Below are positions 44,553-53,789 of a stretch of DNA of 64,000 bases, in pieces. Source of the DNA: Desulfuromonas sp. AOP6 (GTDB lineage Bacteria > Desulfobacterota > Desulfuromonadia > Desulfuromonadales > SZUA-540); NCBI RefSeq assembly GCF_009731355.2, contig NZ_AP022810.1, positions 620,001-684,000 of the forward strand. The letters are read 5' to 3'. Positions within the stretch are counted from its first letter, which is position 1. Every line of letters starts with the position of its first letter. The position numbers were made by a program, and so were the translations under genes. The notes below the pieces were generated by a model. The model was not told the origin of the DNA, did not search any database, and was given only the letters and a program-made list of their open reading frames with translations.

Positions 44553-46069
44553 AATTTCCCAAGGCCTCCCAGGTCGATATCATGCTGCTGCTGGAAGGAA
44601 CCTTTCCGTACGTCAGCGGCGGCGTTTCCAGCTGGGTCAACCAGATAGTCAGGGGCTTCCCGCAATGGCGTTTCGGCGCGGTCTTTCTGGGGAGTCAGCG
44701 AGAGGATTACGAGGAGTTCAAATACGACCTGCCGGATAACCTGGTTCACCTGGAAGAGCATTATCTCCACGGCGGGCAGCCTAAGCCCGTGGTCACGCCA
44801 TGCCAGGGAAATCCTGAGGGCTTTGACGCCATCAGGCGGTTACACGAGTGGTTTCTTAACCATCAACAGGGGATTCTGCCGGAGGAGATGAAAAGCCTGG
44901 CGTTTTATCGCGATTCTCCGCATGGGGTCGATTTTATCCAGTTTCTCCACGGGGAAAGATCCTGGGATTTCATTGCTGAAAAATATCGGTCGCGCTGCAC
45001 CGATCCCTCCTTCGTTGACTACTTCTGGACCGTCCGCAACATGCACACGCCCGTGTGGCAACTGGCGGAGATTGCCGCCAATCTGATTCCGGCCCGTCTA
45101 TACCACACTGTCTCTACGGGCTATGCCGGTTTTCTTGGCGCTCTTCTTCATCATGCGACCGGCCGCACCCTGCTGCTGTCCGAGCATGGCATCTATACGA
45201 AAGAGCGGCGCATCGATATTCTGCATAACGAGTGGATTCTGGACCGGCGTAACCCCTTGCAGAAAGACCTGACCGAGGTCAGTTACTATCGGGAGCTGTG
45301 GATTCGCTTTTTCGAGACTCTGGGCAGATTCTGCTACGATGCGGCGGGTACCACGATTTCTCTCTTTGAAGGGGCACGACAGCGGGAGATTGCCGACGGC
45401 GCGCCGCCAGAGCGCACCCGGGTGATTCCCAACGGTATTGACCTGTCTCGCTTTTCTCCTTTGCGTCGCCAGCGGCCCGCGGTCCCGCCGCCCATTATCG
45501 CATTGCTCGGCCGGGTGGTGCCCATCAAAGACGTCAAGACCTTCATCCGCAGCCTGCGCATTTTGTCCAGCCACATTCCCGATGTGCAGGGGTGGATTGT
45601 CGGACCGACGGATGAGGCGCCCCACTACGCCGAGGAGTGTCGCCGGCTGGCCGAGAGCCTTGCGGTGGCCGACCGGATTTTTTTCAAGGGGTTCATGGAT
45701 CCGCGGGAGCTTTTTCCCCAGATCGGCCTGCTGGCTTTGACCTCCATCAGCGAAGGACTGCCTCTGGTAGCCTTGGAAGGCTATGCCGCCGGTATTCCGC
45801 TGGTGGCCACCGATGTCGGCTCCTGTCGCCAGCTGGTGGAAGGGGTGGGCGAGGAAGACGAAGCCCTGGGACATGCCGGGGCGGTGGTCCCCATCAACAA
45901 TCCACAAGCCGTGGCTGAGGCCTGTCTGACGCTGCTGAGCGATCAGGACGTCTGGCAAAAGGCGCAGGCGGCGGCGGTAGCCAGGGTGGAGCGTTTTTAC
46001 ACTCAGAAGAGAATGTTTGCTGAATATCGGCAACTTTACGAGGAAGGACTGGCACCGTGGCAGGCATAG
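44540..46069 (+). CDS. pelF: PelF: GT4 glycosyltransferase polymerising Pel
   Basis: Cytosolic glycosyltransferase that builds the Pel chain from UDP-sugars. The 509-residue protein starts with DIMLLLEGTFPYVSGGVSSWV, the PelF signature; SEHGIYTKERRIDIL, TRVIPNGIDLSRFSPL and LLGRVVPIKDVKTFIRSL follow. The GT4 EX7E motif is visible in SEGLPLVALEGYAAGIP. It has no membrane helix. It overlaps pelE and pelG by 13 bases each. Confidence 0.95.
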   Translation: MAKVKFPKASQVDIMLLLEGTFPYVSGGVSSWVNQIVRGFPQWRFGAVFLGSQREDYEEFKYDLPDNLVHLEEHYLHGGQPKPVVTPCQGNPEGFDAIRRLHEWFLNHQQGILPEEMKSLAFYRDSPHGVDFIQFLHGERSWDFIAEKYRSRCTDPSFVDYFWTVRNMHTPVWQLAEIAANLIPARLYHTVSTGYAGFLGALLHHATGRTLLLSEHGIYTKERRIDILHNEWILDRRNPLQKDLTEVSYYRELWIRFFETLGRFCYDAAGTTISLFEGARQREIADGAPPERTRVIPNGIDLSRFSPLRRQRPAVPPPIIALLGRVVPIKDVKTFIRSLRILSSHIPDVQGWIVGPTDEAPHYAEECRRLAESLAVADRIFFKGFMDPRELFPQIGLLALTSISEGLPLVALEGYAAGIPLVATDVGSCRQLVEGVGEEDEALGHAGAVVPINNPQAVAEACLTLLSDQDVWQKAQAAAVARVERFYTQKRMFAEYRQLYEEGLAPWQA

Positions 46070-47427
46070 GTTTTGAACTTCGCAAACTTCTGCGAAGGGA
46101 TACTTTTTCCGGGCTGATGATGGCCTATGCCTACGCCGGCGTCATCAGTTCCGGCCCCTGGGTTCTGTCCATCGTGGCAGTTTTGATCATTGGCATCTTT
46201 TCCGTGCCGGTGGTCATTCCCCCTGACCTGGTGCGTCAGTTTCAGACCATCTTGACGACGATCATCGCGGCCAGCCTCATCCTCAGTGGTCTGGTGCAGC
46301 TGTCCTTTACCCGCTATTGCGCCGACCGCATTTTCAAAAAAGAACACGGCCTGCTGCTGCCCAACCTCAATGGCCTGCTGTTGCTGGTAACTGTCGTTGC
46401 CGCGGCGCTGGCCATTCCCCTGGTCATCGTTGTCTTTCCGGGCTCGAGCCTGATCCTGCGCCTGCTCATCGTGGCCTGTTTCGTGACGGTCTGCAACGTG
46501 TGGATCGGTACAATCCTGCTCTCGGGACTCAAAGCCTACAAAGCCATCCTGGTCAATTTCCTGCTGGGGTACGGAATCGCCCTGGTCCTGGCCTGGGGAT
46601 TGCGTCATTGGGATCTGGAAGGGTTGCTGCTGGCGTTTCTTGTTGGACAGTTTGTGCTCTTCAAGGGGATGCTCTACGTCGTCTTCAAGGGGTACCCTTC
46701 CCGGCACTTCATCCAGTTCGATTTTCTCCGCGCCGGCCGCATGTATCTTTCCCTGGTCTTTACCGGCTTTTTTTACAACATCGGCATCTGGATCGACAAA
46801 ATCGTCTTCTGGTATCACCCCTGGACCAGCGAGCCGGTGATTGGCCTGCTGCGCGGTTCGCCCATCTATGATCTGCCCGTCTTCATCGCCTATCTCGCCA
46901 TCATCCCCGGGATGGCTGTCTTTCTCATGCGCATCGAGACCGACTTCGTCGAATACTACGACCGTTTTTACGATGCCGTCCGGGAGGGTGGCTCCCTGGG
47001 CTACATCCACGAAATGAAGGATGAAATGGTCCGTATCACCCGCGAAGGCATCTATGACATCATGAAAATCCAGGGAGTCGTCATTCTGCTGGTGGTGGTG
47101 GCTGGCGGCACCCTGCTGCAATGGGCCGGCATCTCCCGGATTCACCTGCCCCTGCTGCAGATCCAGGTGGTGGCCACCGGTTTTCAGGTGGTGTTTTTGG
47201 GCCTGCTCAATGTCTTTTTCTATCTTGACCGCCGTAACCGGGTGCTGCTGCTCACCGGTCTGTTCATGACGCTCAACGGTCTGCTGTCCTGGCTCTCCAT
47301 TCAACTGGGGCCCTTCTTTTACGGCTACGGCTTCGCCGTCTCCCTCGTCATTGCCGTCAGCGTCGGCATGGTGCTACTCGACCGGGATCTTGACCGGCTG
47401 GAGTACGAGACCTTCATGCTGCAATAG
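46057..47427 (+). CDS. pelG: PelG: polytopic inner-membrane Pel transporter
   Basis: A 456-residue membrane protein with about 12 hydrophobic helices, of the flippase-like (MOP) type. It begins MAGIGFELRKLLRRDTFSGL, the family start, and has FFYNIGIWIDKIVFWY and SPIYDLPVFIAYLAIIPGM in the middle. With PelD, PelE and PelF it forms the synthase complex and is thought to pass polymer across the inner membrane. The start is a GTG inside the 3' end of pelF. It is the last gene of the operon. Confidence 0.93.
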   Translation: MAGIGFELRKLLRRDTFSGLMMAYAYAGVISSGPWVLSIVAVLIIGIFSVPVVIPPDLVRQFQTILTTIIAASLILSGLVQLSFTRYCADRIFKKEHGLLLPNLNGLLLLVTVVAAALAIPLVIVVFPGSSLILRLLIVACFVTVCNVWIGTILLSGLKAYKAILVNFLLGYGIALVLAWGLRHWDLEGLLLAFLVGQFVLFKGMLYVVFKGYPSRHFIQFDFLRAGRMYLSLVFTGFFYNIGIWIDKIVFWYHPWTSEPVIGLLRGSPIYDLPVFIAYLAIIPGMAVFLMRIETDFVEYYDRFYDAVREGGSLGYIHEMKDEMVRITREGIYDIMKIQGVVILLVVVAGGTLLQWAGISRIHLPLLQIQVVATGFQVVFLGLLNVFFYLDRRNRVLLLTGLFMTLNGLLSWLSIQLGPFFYGYGFAVSLVIAVSVGMVLLDRDLDRLEYETFMLQ

Positions 47428-47453
47428 TGTAAGTCCTTATTTGCGCGGGACAT

Positions 47454-47481
47454 TTGCACTTTTATCCGACGGTGCTAGTAT
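47454..47481 (+). promoter_or_regulatory. Possible promoter of the small secreted-protein gene
   Basis: TTGCAC (47454-47459), 16-base spacing, TAGTAT (47476-47481), 57 bases before the ATG at 47538. This suggests the gene is not only read through from pelG. Confidence 0.4.
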
Positions 47482-47537
47482 GAAACTAACCACGGATTTC
47501 CCGTGGGGTACAACAAATGAACAAGAGGGAGGAGAAG

Positions 47538-47897
47538 ATGAAGCGTCGGTCTATTGTAGGAGCAATGCTGGCGGCGGCTGTCCTGATTCCAGGTTCTGCC
47601 GTCCTGGGGCAGGAAGGCAAACCGCTGCAGGCGCAGGAGCAGATGCAGACGCAGGAGCAGGCTCGTGAGCAGGTTTATGGTTGGGAGCTCATGACAGAAG
47701 AAGAGCGTCTGCAGCATCGGGAAAAAATGCGCACCATGACTACGGAAGAGGAACGCAACCGTTACCGGCAGGAACACCACGAGAAAATGCAGGAGAGAGC
47801 AAAGCAACAGGGGGTAGAGCTGCCCGCCGGGCCGATGCCCCACGGCAAGGGGATGGGGCCGATGGGTCCCGGCCCGAAAGGTGGCGGTAAATATTGA
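47538..47897 (+). CDS. Small secreted charged-helix protein
   Basis: A 119-residue precursor with a signal peptide (MKRRSIVGAMLAAAVLIPGSAVLG), a Gln/Glu-rich stretch (LQAQEQMQTQEQAREQ), two related helical segments (MTEEERLQHREKM and MTTEEERNRYRQEHHEKM) and a Gly/Pro/Met-rich tail ending GPKGGGKY. The TEEER..H/Y..M helix pattern occurs in many proteobacterial periplasmic proteins of unknown role. ATG 47538 has GGGAGGAG upstream; the ATG at 47517 precedes that site. It lies 110 bases after pelG, with a possible promoter of its own. A role linked to Pel is only suggested by position. Confidence 0.75.
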   Translation: MKRRSIVGAMLAAAVLIPGSAVLGQEGKPLQAQEQMQTQEQAREQVYGWELMTEEERLQHREKMRTMTTEEERNRYRQEHHEKMQERAKQQGVELPAGPMPHGKGMGPMGPGPKGGGKY

Positions 47898-47906
47898 TGC
47901 ATAAGA

Positions 47907-47933
47907 AAAGGCCCGCATGAGCGGGCCTTTTCT
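47907..47933. terminator. Bidirectional terminator between convergent genes
   Basis: AAAGGCCCGC (47907-47916) and GCGGGCCTTT (47921-47930) form a perfect hairpin with ATGA loop, flanked by T on the plus strand and A-rich sequence on the other side. Confidence 0.85.
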
Positions 47934-47948
47934 CGTTGGGGGGGAGGC

Positions 47949-50531
47949 TCAGCGGTAGCAGAGGAGTTTCTGCGAAACCACGTCGGCCAGCAGGTGCAGG
48001 CCGTCGCCGGGAAGCTGGCAGACGCGGACGACCCGGCGGTATTTGCTGCTGGCCGGCATGAGGGCTTCCAGGCTGTTGGGCTGGGCGTCAAGCCAGGCCC
48101 GGTCGAAGGTGCAGGTTTTGTTCTCGGGGAAAATGGCCAGGTAAAAGATATCCGTTTCCACCAGATCCTGGAAGAAGTGGGAACCAAAGGACAGTTCGGG
48201 CATGAGGCCGCCGCTACTGAAAGCGACTTCGCCCAACACCGCAAAGTTATTGATTTCGGAAAATTTCACCGGCACCCCCAGGGCCGGCGTGGAGGTGCCC
48301 CAGCGACCCGGACCCAGCAGCAGGGTGGGGCTCTCGTAACGGTCGCTGATCCGTTTGTTGAGGCGGCCGATCAGGCGGGCGATGTCGTATTTATCCGTCA
48401 GGGCGAGACGGGAATATTCCTCCGCATCGACGGAAATGACGCGGGTGATCTTCTGGGAGAGATTGCCCCCCATGAAGTTCCCCTCACTCTGGATGAAAAT
48501 CCGCTCGGCCGGAACGCTCTCGGGGATCTCCACCTTAAGTTCCTGTCCCTTGGTCTGCAGCGGGCGGCACTGCACCACATTGATTTTCGGTGTCCCTTCG
48601 GGGGTGAAATTCACGGTGAATTCGGCGTCAACGGGGTAGTCGTAGGCTTTCTCCAGGGTTTTCAGCAGGCGCTGCATCATGGGAGTGAAGTCGCCGTCCG
48701 CGAGGAGCCGGTCGAAGGTCAGCAGCCAGTATTCCTCTCCTTTGCGCCCCCGTTCGGCCAGCCTTTTCATCGTCTCCTCGTCGCGCACGCCGTAGCGCTG
48801 GATGGGCAGATCGGGGTTCTCCCGCAGTAGGGCAGCCAGATTGACCGTTTGCAGACTGTTGTCGTTGACGTTGAGCAGGTCGACATCCCGTTGGGCGAAT
48901 TTGCGGGTATCCTCGAAGCCGGCGTGGGGACGCTTGAGGGGGGAGTCAAGGGCGACGATGCGGGGATAGTCGCCCTCCACCCGATCCACGGCCCGGGTAC
49001 CCAGACCGAGCACGAGACGCAGCATGCCGGCCTGCGGGTCCATCCCCTTATCCCACACGAAGGTGTTGTAGGAGACGCCGACCCCGGCCAGTTCGGGGTA
49101 ATAGAAGTGCTGGTGGTAAGAACCGGAGACGCGCTGGATCAGCAGGGCCATCTGCTCGTCGAGATGGTCGAGGCCCCGCTGTTTGCGGTAACTCAGGGCA
49201 TCCTCGCTCATGGCGCTGGCGAAAATCTGGCGGATGGCTTCCTCGAGTTTTTCGTAGCGCTGTTCCGGGGTGCCCTGATTGACGCAGAAAAAACTGTCGT
49301 ACTTGCCGGCGAAGGCGTTGCCGAAGCCGTCTTCGAGCAGGGAGCTGGAGCGAACGATAATGGGATACTGGCCGTAGTATTCCAGCATTTTACGCAGGCT
49401 TTCGCGCACATACTCGGGCAGTTTGCCGTGCAGCATCTTCTGGCGCAGTTCCTCGGCGGCGCTGAAGTAGCCTGCCTCCGTCTTCTGCTCCATGTAGAGC
49501 TTCCACCAGCCGTTGTGGACGATGTAGGAGTAGTAGACGTTGGAGCCGACGAAAAAGGAATCGTGGGATTCGAGATAGTCGGACCAGTCGAACTCCGTGT
49601 CCCGCCGGAGAATGTCGCGGGCCAGCAGCATGCCGACGGTTTTGCCGCCGATGAAACCGGTGCCGATCAGGCGCTTTTTGATGTGGAGCAGGTCCTGCAG
49701 GGAAAAAGTGCGCCGGGCCAGGGACAGCATGCGGTCGTCGCGGCCGATGAGGTGGTGGCAGAGATGGTCGACCATTTTCGCCTGTTCCTGGTGAGCGTCC
49801 GGCTGACGGGCACACTCCTCGGCCTGGAGAAAGAGGCGATGCCAATGATCCAGCTGGCGGGTGGCGCTGCTGCCGTCGGGGTCGGCCAGGCGTGCCAGCA
49901 GATTGGTGGCCTCATAGCTGTTGGCCAGGGGGATGAAATGCGCTTCGTCCAGCCGGTGTGGCAGAAACATGGTGGGGGAGTGTCGCTCCCAGACTTTGAG
50001 AGGATGAATGTGAATGCAGCCGTCGAAGTTGTAGACGTCGAGCAATACCTGGGTCGTCTCACGGATGCGGGCGATGGTCTGCAGGGAATGGCGGTCGCGG
50101 ATGAGGGCGAAGTAGGCGACGGTGTCGAGTTCGAAGAGGTAGGGGCAGGTCACCTGGAAGAAGTTGCCGATCATGTGGTCCGTGGCCCAGGCCGACAGCA
50201 GATCCGAGAGGCAGTCGAAGACATAGAACGTCCCGATACCTTCCTCGGTGATGATGCCATGAATGCGGCTGGCAAAGGGTTCAAAACCCCGGCGGGCATC
50301 GAGTTCGTGAATCACGACGTTGTCCCCGGGGGCCACCAGGGGAGGGTGCTGACCGAAGCGCATATAGACAATGCGCCGTCCCTTTTCCATGGCCGCATCC
50401 ACATAGGGGGTGACGAACTGGCGGTAGTCTTCGATATCGTCGACCTTCCACACCACGTTGTCGCCGATGCGCAGATCATCAAGGATTTCATCCAGCCCCT
50501 TAAATCCGGTGGTCACCCGTTGTGTTTTCAT
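47949..50531 (-). CDS. PEP/pyruvate-binding (PPDK N-domain) protein with a KaiC-like N-terminus
   Basis: An 860-residue protein of unusual build. Residues 1-180 look like a KaiC/RecA-type fold (TTGFKGLDEILDDLRIGDNVVW opens as KaiC does, and IGTFYVFDCLSDLLSAW resembles the Walker B strand) but the Walker A loop is absent. After a linker, residues from about 290 contain the ATP-grasp PEP-synthase/PPDK N-terminal domain (GFIGGKTVGMLLARDIL, YPIIVRSSSLLEDGFGNAFAGKYDSFF, GVSYNTF, LVLGLGTRAVDRVEGDYPRIVAL, NVVQCRPLQTKGQ). The phosphohistidine and PEP-binding domains of PEP synthase are missing, so it is not a full PEP synthase. The C-terminal 180 residues are unassigned. Its role is probably phosphotransfer or nucleotide-dependent regulation. 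Confidence 0.82.
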   Translation of the reverse strand: MKTQRVTTGFKGLDEILDDLRIGDNVVWKVDDIEDYRQFVTPYVDAAMEKGRRIVYMRFGQHPPLVAPGDNVVIHELDARRGFEPFASRIHGIITEEGIGTFYVFDCLSDLLSAWATDHMIGNFFQVTCPYLFELDTVAYFALIRDRHSLQTIARIRETTQVLLDVYNFDGCIHIHPLKVWERHSPTMFLPHRLDEAHFIPLANSYEATNLLARLADPDGSSATRQLDHWHRLFLQAEECARQPDAHQEQAKMVDHLCHHLIGRDDRMLSLARRTFSLQDLLHIKKRLIGTGFIGGKTVGMLLARDILRRDTEFDWSDYLESHDSFFVGSNVYYSYIVHNGWWKLYMEQKTEAGYFSAAEELRQKMLHGKLPEYVRESLRKMLEYYGQYPIIVRSSSLLEDGFGNAFAGKYDSFFCVNQGTPEQRYEKLEEAIRQIFASAMSEDALSYRKQRGLDHLDEQMALLIQRVSGSYHQHFYYPELAGVGVSYNTFVWDKGMDPQAGMLRLVLGLGTRAVDRVEGDYPRIVALDSPLKRPHAGFEDTRKFAQRDVDLLNVNDNSLQTVNLAALLRENPDLPIQRYGVRDEETMKRLAERGRKGEEYWLLTFDRLLADGDFTPMMQRLLKTLEKAYDYPVDAEFTVNFTPEGTPKINVVQCRPLQTKGQELKVEIPESVPAERIFIQSEGNFMGGNLSQKITRVISVDAEEYSRLALTDKYDIARLIGRLNKRISDRYESPTLLLGPGRWGTSTPALGVPVKFSEINNFAVLGEVAFSSGGLMPELSFGSHFFQDLVETDIFYLAIFPENKTCTFDRAWLDAQPNSLEALMPASSKYRRVVRVCQLPGDGLHLLADVVSQKLLCYR

Positions 50532-50740
50532 GCCGACTCCTTTTTATGAAGGTCAGATGCGATTGAAAAATCCTGCATAAGAGTGCCTGTTTTTATAGCA
50601 TGACAGACCCCTTCCGGTCACGGTTTTCCTGATGTCGTGGGTGTTTGACCATGACAGGAAAAAAGCTTATGGTACATTTCTGCCAAGAAAAGGTTGTCGA
50701 AATGAATAAGAAGGATCAGAACAGATCAGGAAGGGAACAC

Positions 50741-51922
50741 ATGATGAGGAGCTGCTGTTGCCGCCTTGCAAGGCTTGCGGTCTGTCTTTTGATGGGGACC
50801 TTGTTTGCCTGTGCGCCGCCCCCCAGGGTGGGACCTCCGATAGAGGAGGTGCCGGTGAAGGTCCCGCTTCCTGTCCCCCCTCTGACCCCCGTCGGCTGGA
50901 GCGAGGTCGACGGCTGGGAACAGGATGCCTTGTCGCCCGCCCTGGAAGTGTTTATGAAAAGTTGCCGGAGCCTGCGCTGGCGGGATGGCTGGCAGGAGGT
51001 CTGCCGCGAGGCGGCAGACCTTAACCCCTATGACCAGCCGGCCGCTCGCCTCTTTTTTGAGACGCGCTTTCAGGCTTACCAGATACGCAATGCCGACGGC
51101 ACTGACACGGGGATGATCACGGGCTACTACGCGCCCGATCTGCGGGGCAGCCGCCAGCAGACCGCCCGTTTCCGCTATCCCCTCTATGCCGTGCCCGATG
51201 ACCTGCTGGTCGTCGATCTGAGTTCCGTCTACCCCGAACTGGGCAATTACCGCCTGCGGGGCCGGGTGGAAGGGCGCCGGGTGGTCCCCTACTGGACGCG
51301 GGAGGAGATCGATGGCGGCGCCCAGCCCCTGGCCGGTCAGGAAATCTTCTGGGTGGAAGATCCTGTCGAGCTCTTTTTTCTGCACATCCAGGGTTCCGGC
51401 CGTATCGTGCTCGAAGGCGAGGAGCCGGTCATGGTGAATTACGGCGACCAGAACGGCCATCCCTACCGTTCCATCGGCAAGCTCCTGCTCGAGCGGGGAG
51501 CGATGACCCGTGACCAGATGTCCATGCAGAACATCGCCGCCTGGGCCCGCCAGAATCCCGATCAGGTCAACAGCCTGCTCGGCGAAAATCCCAGCTACAT
51601 CTTTTTTCGTGAGCTGGCCGATGTGCAGAGCCCGCCGGGGGCCATGGGGATACCCCTGACGGCGGGGCTCAGCCTGGCCGTCGATCCGCGCACCATTCCG
51701 CTCGGTGCGCCGGTCTTTCTGCAGACCACCTGGCCCAGCAGCGATTTGCCCCTGCAGCGCCTCATGGTGGCCCAGGATACGGGCGGGGCCATCAAGGGAG
51801 CGGTGCGGGCTGATTTTTTCTGGGGGATGGGGGATGACGCCGGCGCCTACGCCGGACGCATGAAGCAGCAGGGCCGCCTCTGGGTGCTCTTGCCGAAAGA
51901 GATGACGCCCCCCGGTCTATGA
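50741..51922 (+). CDS. mltA: Membrane-bound lytic murein transglycosylase A
   Basis: Cleaves peptidoglycan glycan strands to 1,6-anhydro products at the outer membrane. The 393-residue precursor has a lipoprotein signal ending LFAC (Cys24). The MltA domain shows ITGYYAPDLRGS, YPLYAVP, YWTREEIDGG, LFFLHIQGSGRI and YGDQNGHPYRSIGKLL, and the C-terminal 3D domain has LSLAVDPRTIPLGAPVFL and AQDTGGAIKGAVRADFFWG, which holds the catalytic Asp region. ATG 50741 has AGGAAGGG upstream and gives a clean signal; the longer frame starting at 50645 does not. It overlaps aroK tail to tail by 6 bases. Confidence 0.93.
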   Translation: MMRSCCCRLARLAVCLLMGTLFACAPPPRVGPPIEEVPVKVPLPVPPLTPVGWSEVDGWEQDALSPALEVFMKSCRSLRWRDGWQEVCREAADLNPYDQPAARLFFETRFQAYQIRNADGTDTGMITGYYAPDLRGSRQQTARFRYPLYAVPDDLLVVDLSSVYPELGNYRLRGRVEGRRVVPYWTREEIDGGAQPLAGQEIFWVEDPVELFFLHIQGSGRIVLEGEEPVMVNYGDQNGHPYRSIGKLLLERGAMTRDQMSMQNIAAWARQNPDQVNSLLGENPSYIFFRELADVQSPPGAMGIPLTAGLSLAVDPRTIPLGAPVFLQTTWPSSDLPLQRLMVAQDTGGAIKGAVRADFFWGMGDDAGAYAGRMKQQGRLWVLLPKEMTPPGL

Positions 51923-52447
51923 GACTGATGGCGCCAGCAGCGGCCGGACCGCCGCCACCGTCTCCAGGGCGACCTGGCCGGCGCTCTTGCCGCCGCAGTC
52001 GAGGCGCAGGTCGGCATGGCGCTGGTAGAGGGGGAGTCTTTTGCGGTAAAGGTCGGTCAGGGATTCTCCCGGCTCCATGACGACGCCGCGGGCGTCCAGG
52101 TCGTTGAGGCGCTCGACCAGTTCGGGGAGGGGGACATCGAGGAACACGGCGATTCCCCGGCGCTTCAGGGCCGCCATGGCCGCGTCGCTGTAGACCGCCG
52201 AGCCGCCGGTGGCGATGACGGTCTGTTCGACCGCCAGATCGAGCAGGGTCTCTTCTTCCACCTGTTTCAGAACGCTCAAGCCTTCCGTTCGGATGATGGC
52301 CTGCAGCGTCCTCTTTTCACGCGCCTGAATCAGCACGTCCGTATCGACAAAGTCCATGGCCAGCAGCTTGGCCACCACCACGCCGACGGTGCTCTTGCCC
52401 GCTCCGGGCATGCCGATGAGCACGATATTGCTTCGCGGCCCTTGCAT
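51917..52447 (-). CDS. aroK: Shikimate kinase
   Basis: Phosphorylates shikimate in the chorismate pathway. The 176-residue protein has the P-loop GMPGAGKSTVG, FVDTDVLIQ with the shikimate-binding Asp, ETLLDLAVEQTVIATGGSAVY with the GG(S/G) motif, and a lid segment (DLYRKRLPLYQRHADL). Its size is normal. It is separate from the DAHP synthase of the same pathway at 26.5 kb. Confidence 0.93.
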   Translation of the reverse strand: MQGPRSNIVLIGMPGAGKSTVGVVVAKLLAMDFVDTDVLIQAREKRTLQAIIRTEGLSVLKQVEEETLLDLAVEQTVIATGGSAVYSDAAMAALKRRGIAVFLDVPLPELVERLNDLDARGVVMEPGESLTDLYRKRLPLYQRHADLRLDCGGKSAGQVALETVAAVRPLLAPSVS

Positions 52448-52522
52448 CCTCTGCCTCTTCTCTAGATTTTTGACGGAGTAAGACTCGGGCGCCCCCAGCT
52501 GGCGACGCCCGAGCAGGACCTC

Positions 52523-53515
52523 TTAATCAGCGGCGATCTGCAGCACGATTTTGCCGAAGTGGCGGTCTTCATCCATCATGCGGTGGGCTTCCACCACGTC
52601 ATCGATGGAGAAGGTCTTTTCGATGATGGGAACGATGCTGCGGTCGGCGAATTTGGGCAGCGCCCGGCGGGTGAATTCGGCCACGATTTCGCCTTTTTCC
52701 GAAACGGGGCGCGAACGCAGCACGCTGCCGATGATCTGCTGACGCTTGACCATCATGAGGGCGAGATTGAGTTCCGCCTTGATGCCGCTGATGACGCCGA
52801 TAATGACCAGGCGGCCCTTGTAGCCGAGGGAGTTCATGTTGGGGGCGAGGTACTTCGCGCCCACGTGATCGAGGATGACATCGACCCCCTTCTTGTTGGT
52901 GAACTCTTTGACCACTTCGGTGAAGTCGGGGGTCTGAGTGTAGTCGATGACCAGGTCGGCACCAAGGTCTTTCACCCGCTCCATCTTGCTGGGGTGGGCG
53001 GTGACGATGAGCTTGGCGTTGGGGGTCAGCGCCTTGGCCAGCTGCAGCGCCGCCGTGTTGACGCCACCGCCGCCGCCGTGCAGGATAGCGGTTTGGCCGT
53101 CCTGTAGATCGCCGATCATGAAGACGTTGAGAAAGGCGGTGATGTACGACTCGCACACGCAGGCCGCCTCGGCAAAACTCATGCTCTCGGGGATGGGCAT
53201 CAGGTGGTCGGCGTAGGCTACGGCGTATTCGGCGTAGCCACCGCCGCCCACCAGGCTCATGACCCGGTCGCCCGCTTTCCACTGGCTGACCTTGGGCCCC
53301 ACTTCAGCCACCACGCCGGCCACTTCCAGACCGAGAATCTCCGAATCACCGGGAGGGGGCGGATACTTGCCTTCACGCTGCACCAGATCGGGACGGTTGA
53401 TGGAGGTGGCCATCACCTTGATCAGAACCTGGTTTTCACCGGGCACCGGCCGCTCCGCCTCGCCCACGCGCAAAACTTCCACACCACCGAAACCGTCGAG
53501 CTGAACTGCTTTCAT
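52523..53515 (-). CDS. NAD(P)H:quinone oxidoreductase, zinc-independent MDR family (PIG3-like)
   Basis: A 330-residue medium-chain reductase. The GroES-like N-terminal domain has INRPDLVQREGKYPPPPG, typical of the PIG3/QOR branch, LGLEVAGVVAEVG and the Rossmann region DGQTAILHGGGGGVNTAALQLAKAL with LVIDY. Zinc-binding residues of alcohol dehydrogenases are absent. It probably reduces quinones or enones with NADPH. AAAGGAGG precedes ATG 53515. Confidence 0.9.
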   Translation of the reverse strand: MKAVQLDGFGGVEVLRVGEAERPVPGENQVLIKVMATSINRPDLVQREGKYPPPPGDSEILGLEVAGVVAEVGPKVSQWKAGDRVMSLVGGGGYAEYAVAYADHLMPIPESMSFAEAACVCESYITAFLNVFMIGDLQDGQTAILHGGGGGVNTAALQLAKALTPNAKLIVTAHPSKMERVKDLGADLVIDYTQTPDFTEVVKEFTNKKGVDVILDHVGAKYLAPNMNSLGYKGRLVIIGVISGIKAELNLALMMVKRQQIIGSVLRSRPVSEKGEIVAEFTRRALPKFADRSIVPIIEKTFSIDDVVEAHRMMDEDRHFGKIVLQIAAD

Positions 53516-53789
53516 AATCCCTGCCTCCTTTGGGAAAGATGTCTGTCGAAAAAAGAATAAAACAGCGTGTTGATTATAAGGAATCCCTGTGAGGTTGCAA
53601 CCCCAAATCCGGCGGGGAGATTTCTGAACGGCTTGCTGCCCCCTTTCCCCCGGTCCCGGCCCGTGGGCAATATCCCACCCCCAGCGGGATGGTCAAGTCT
53701 TCGCATTAAATCTATTGACTACAGACAATCCCTGGGAATAATAGGTCTATTCTTTTATTGTATTTTACTTATTGAGTCACATGATAAAT

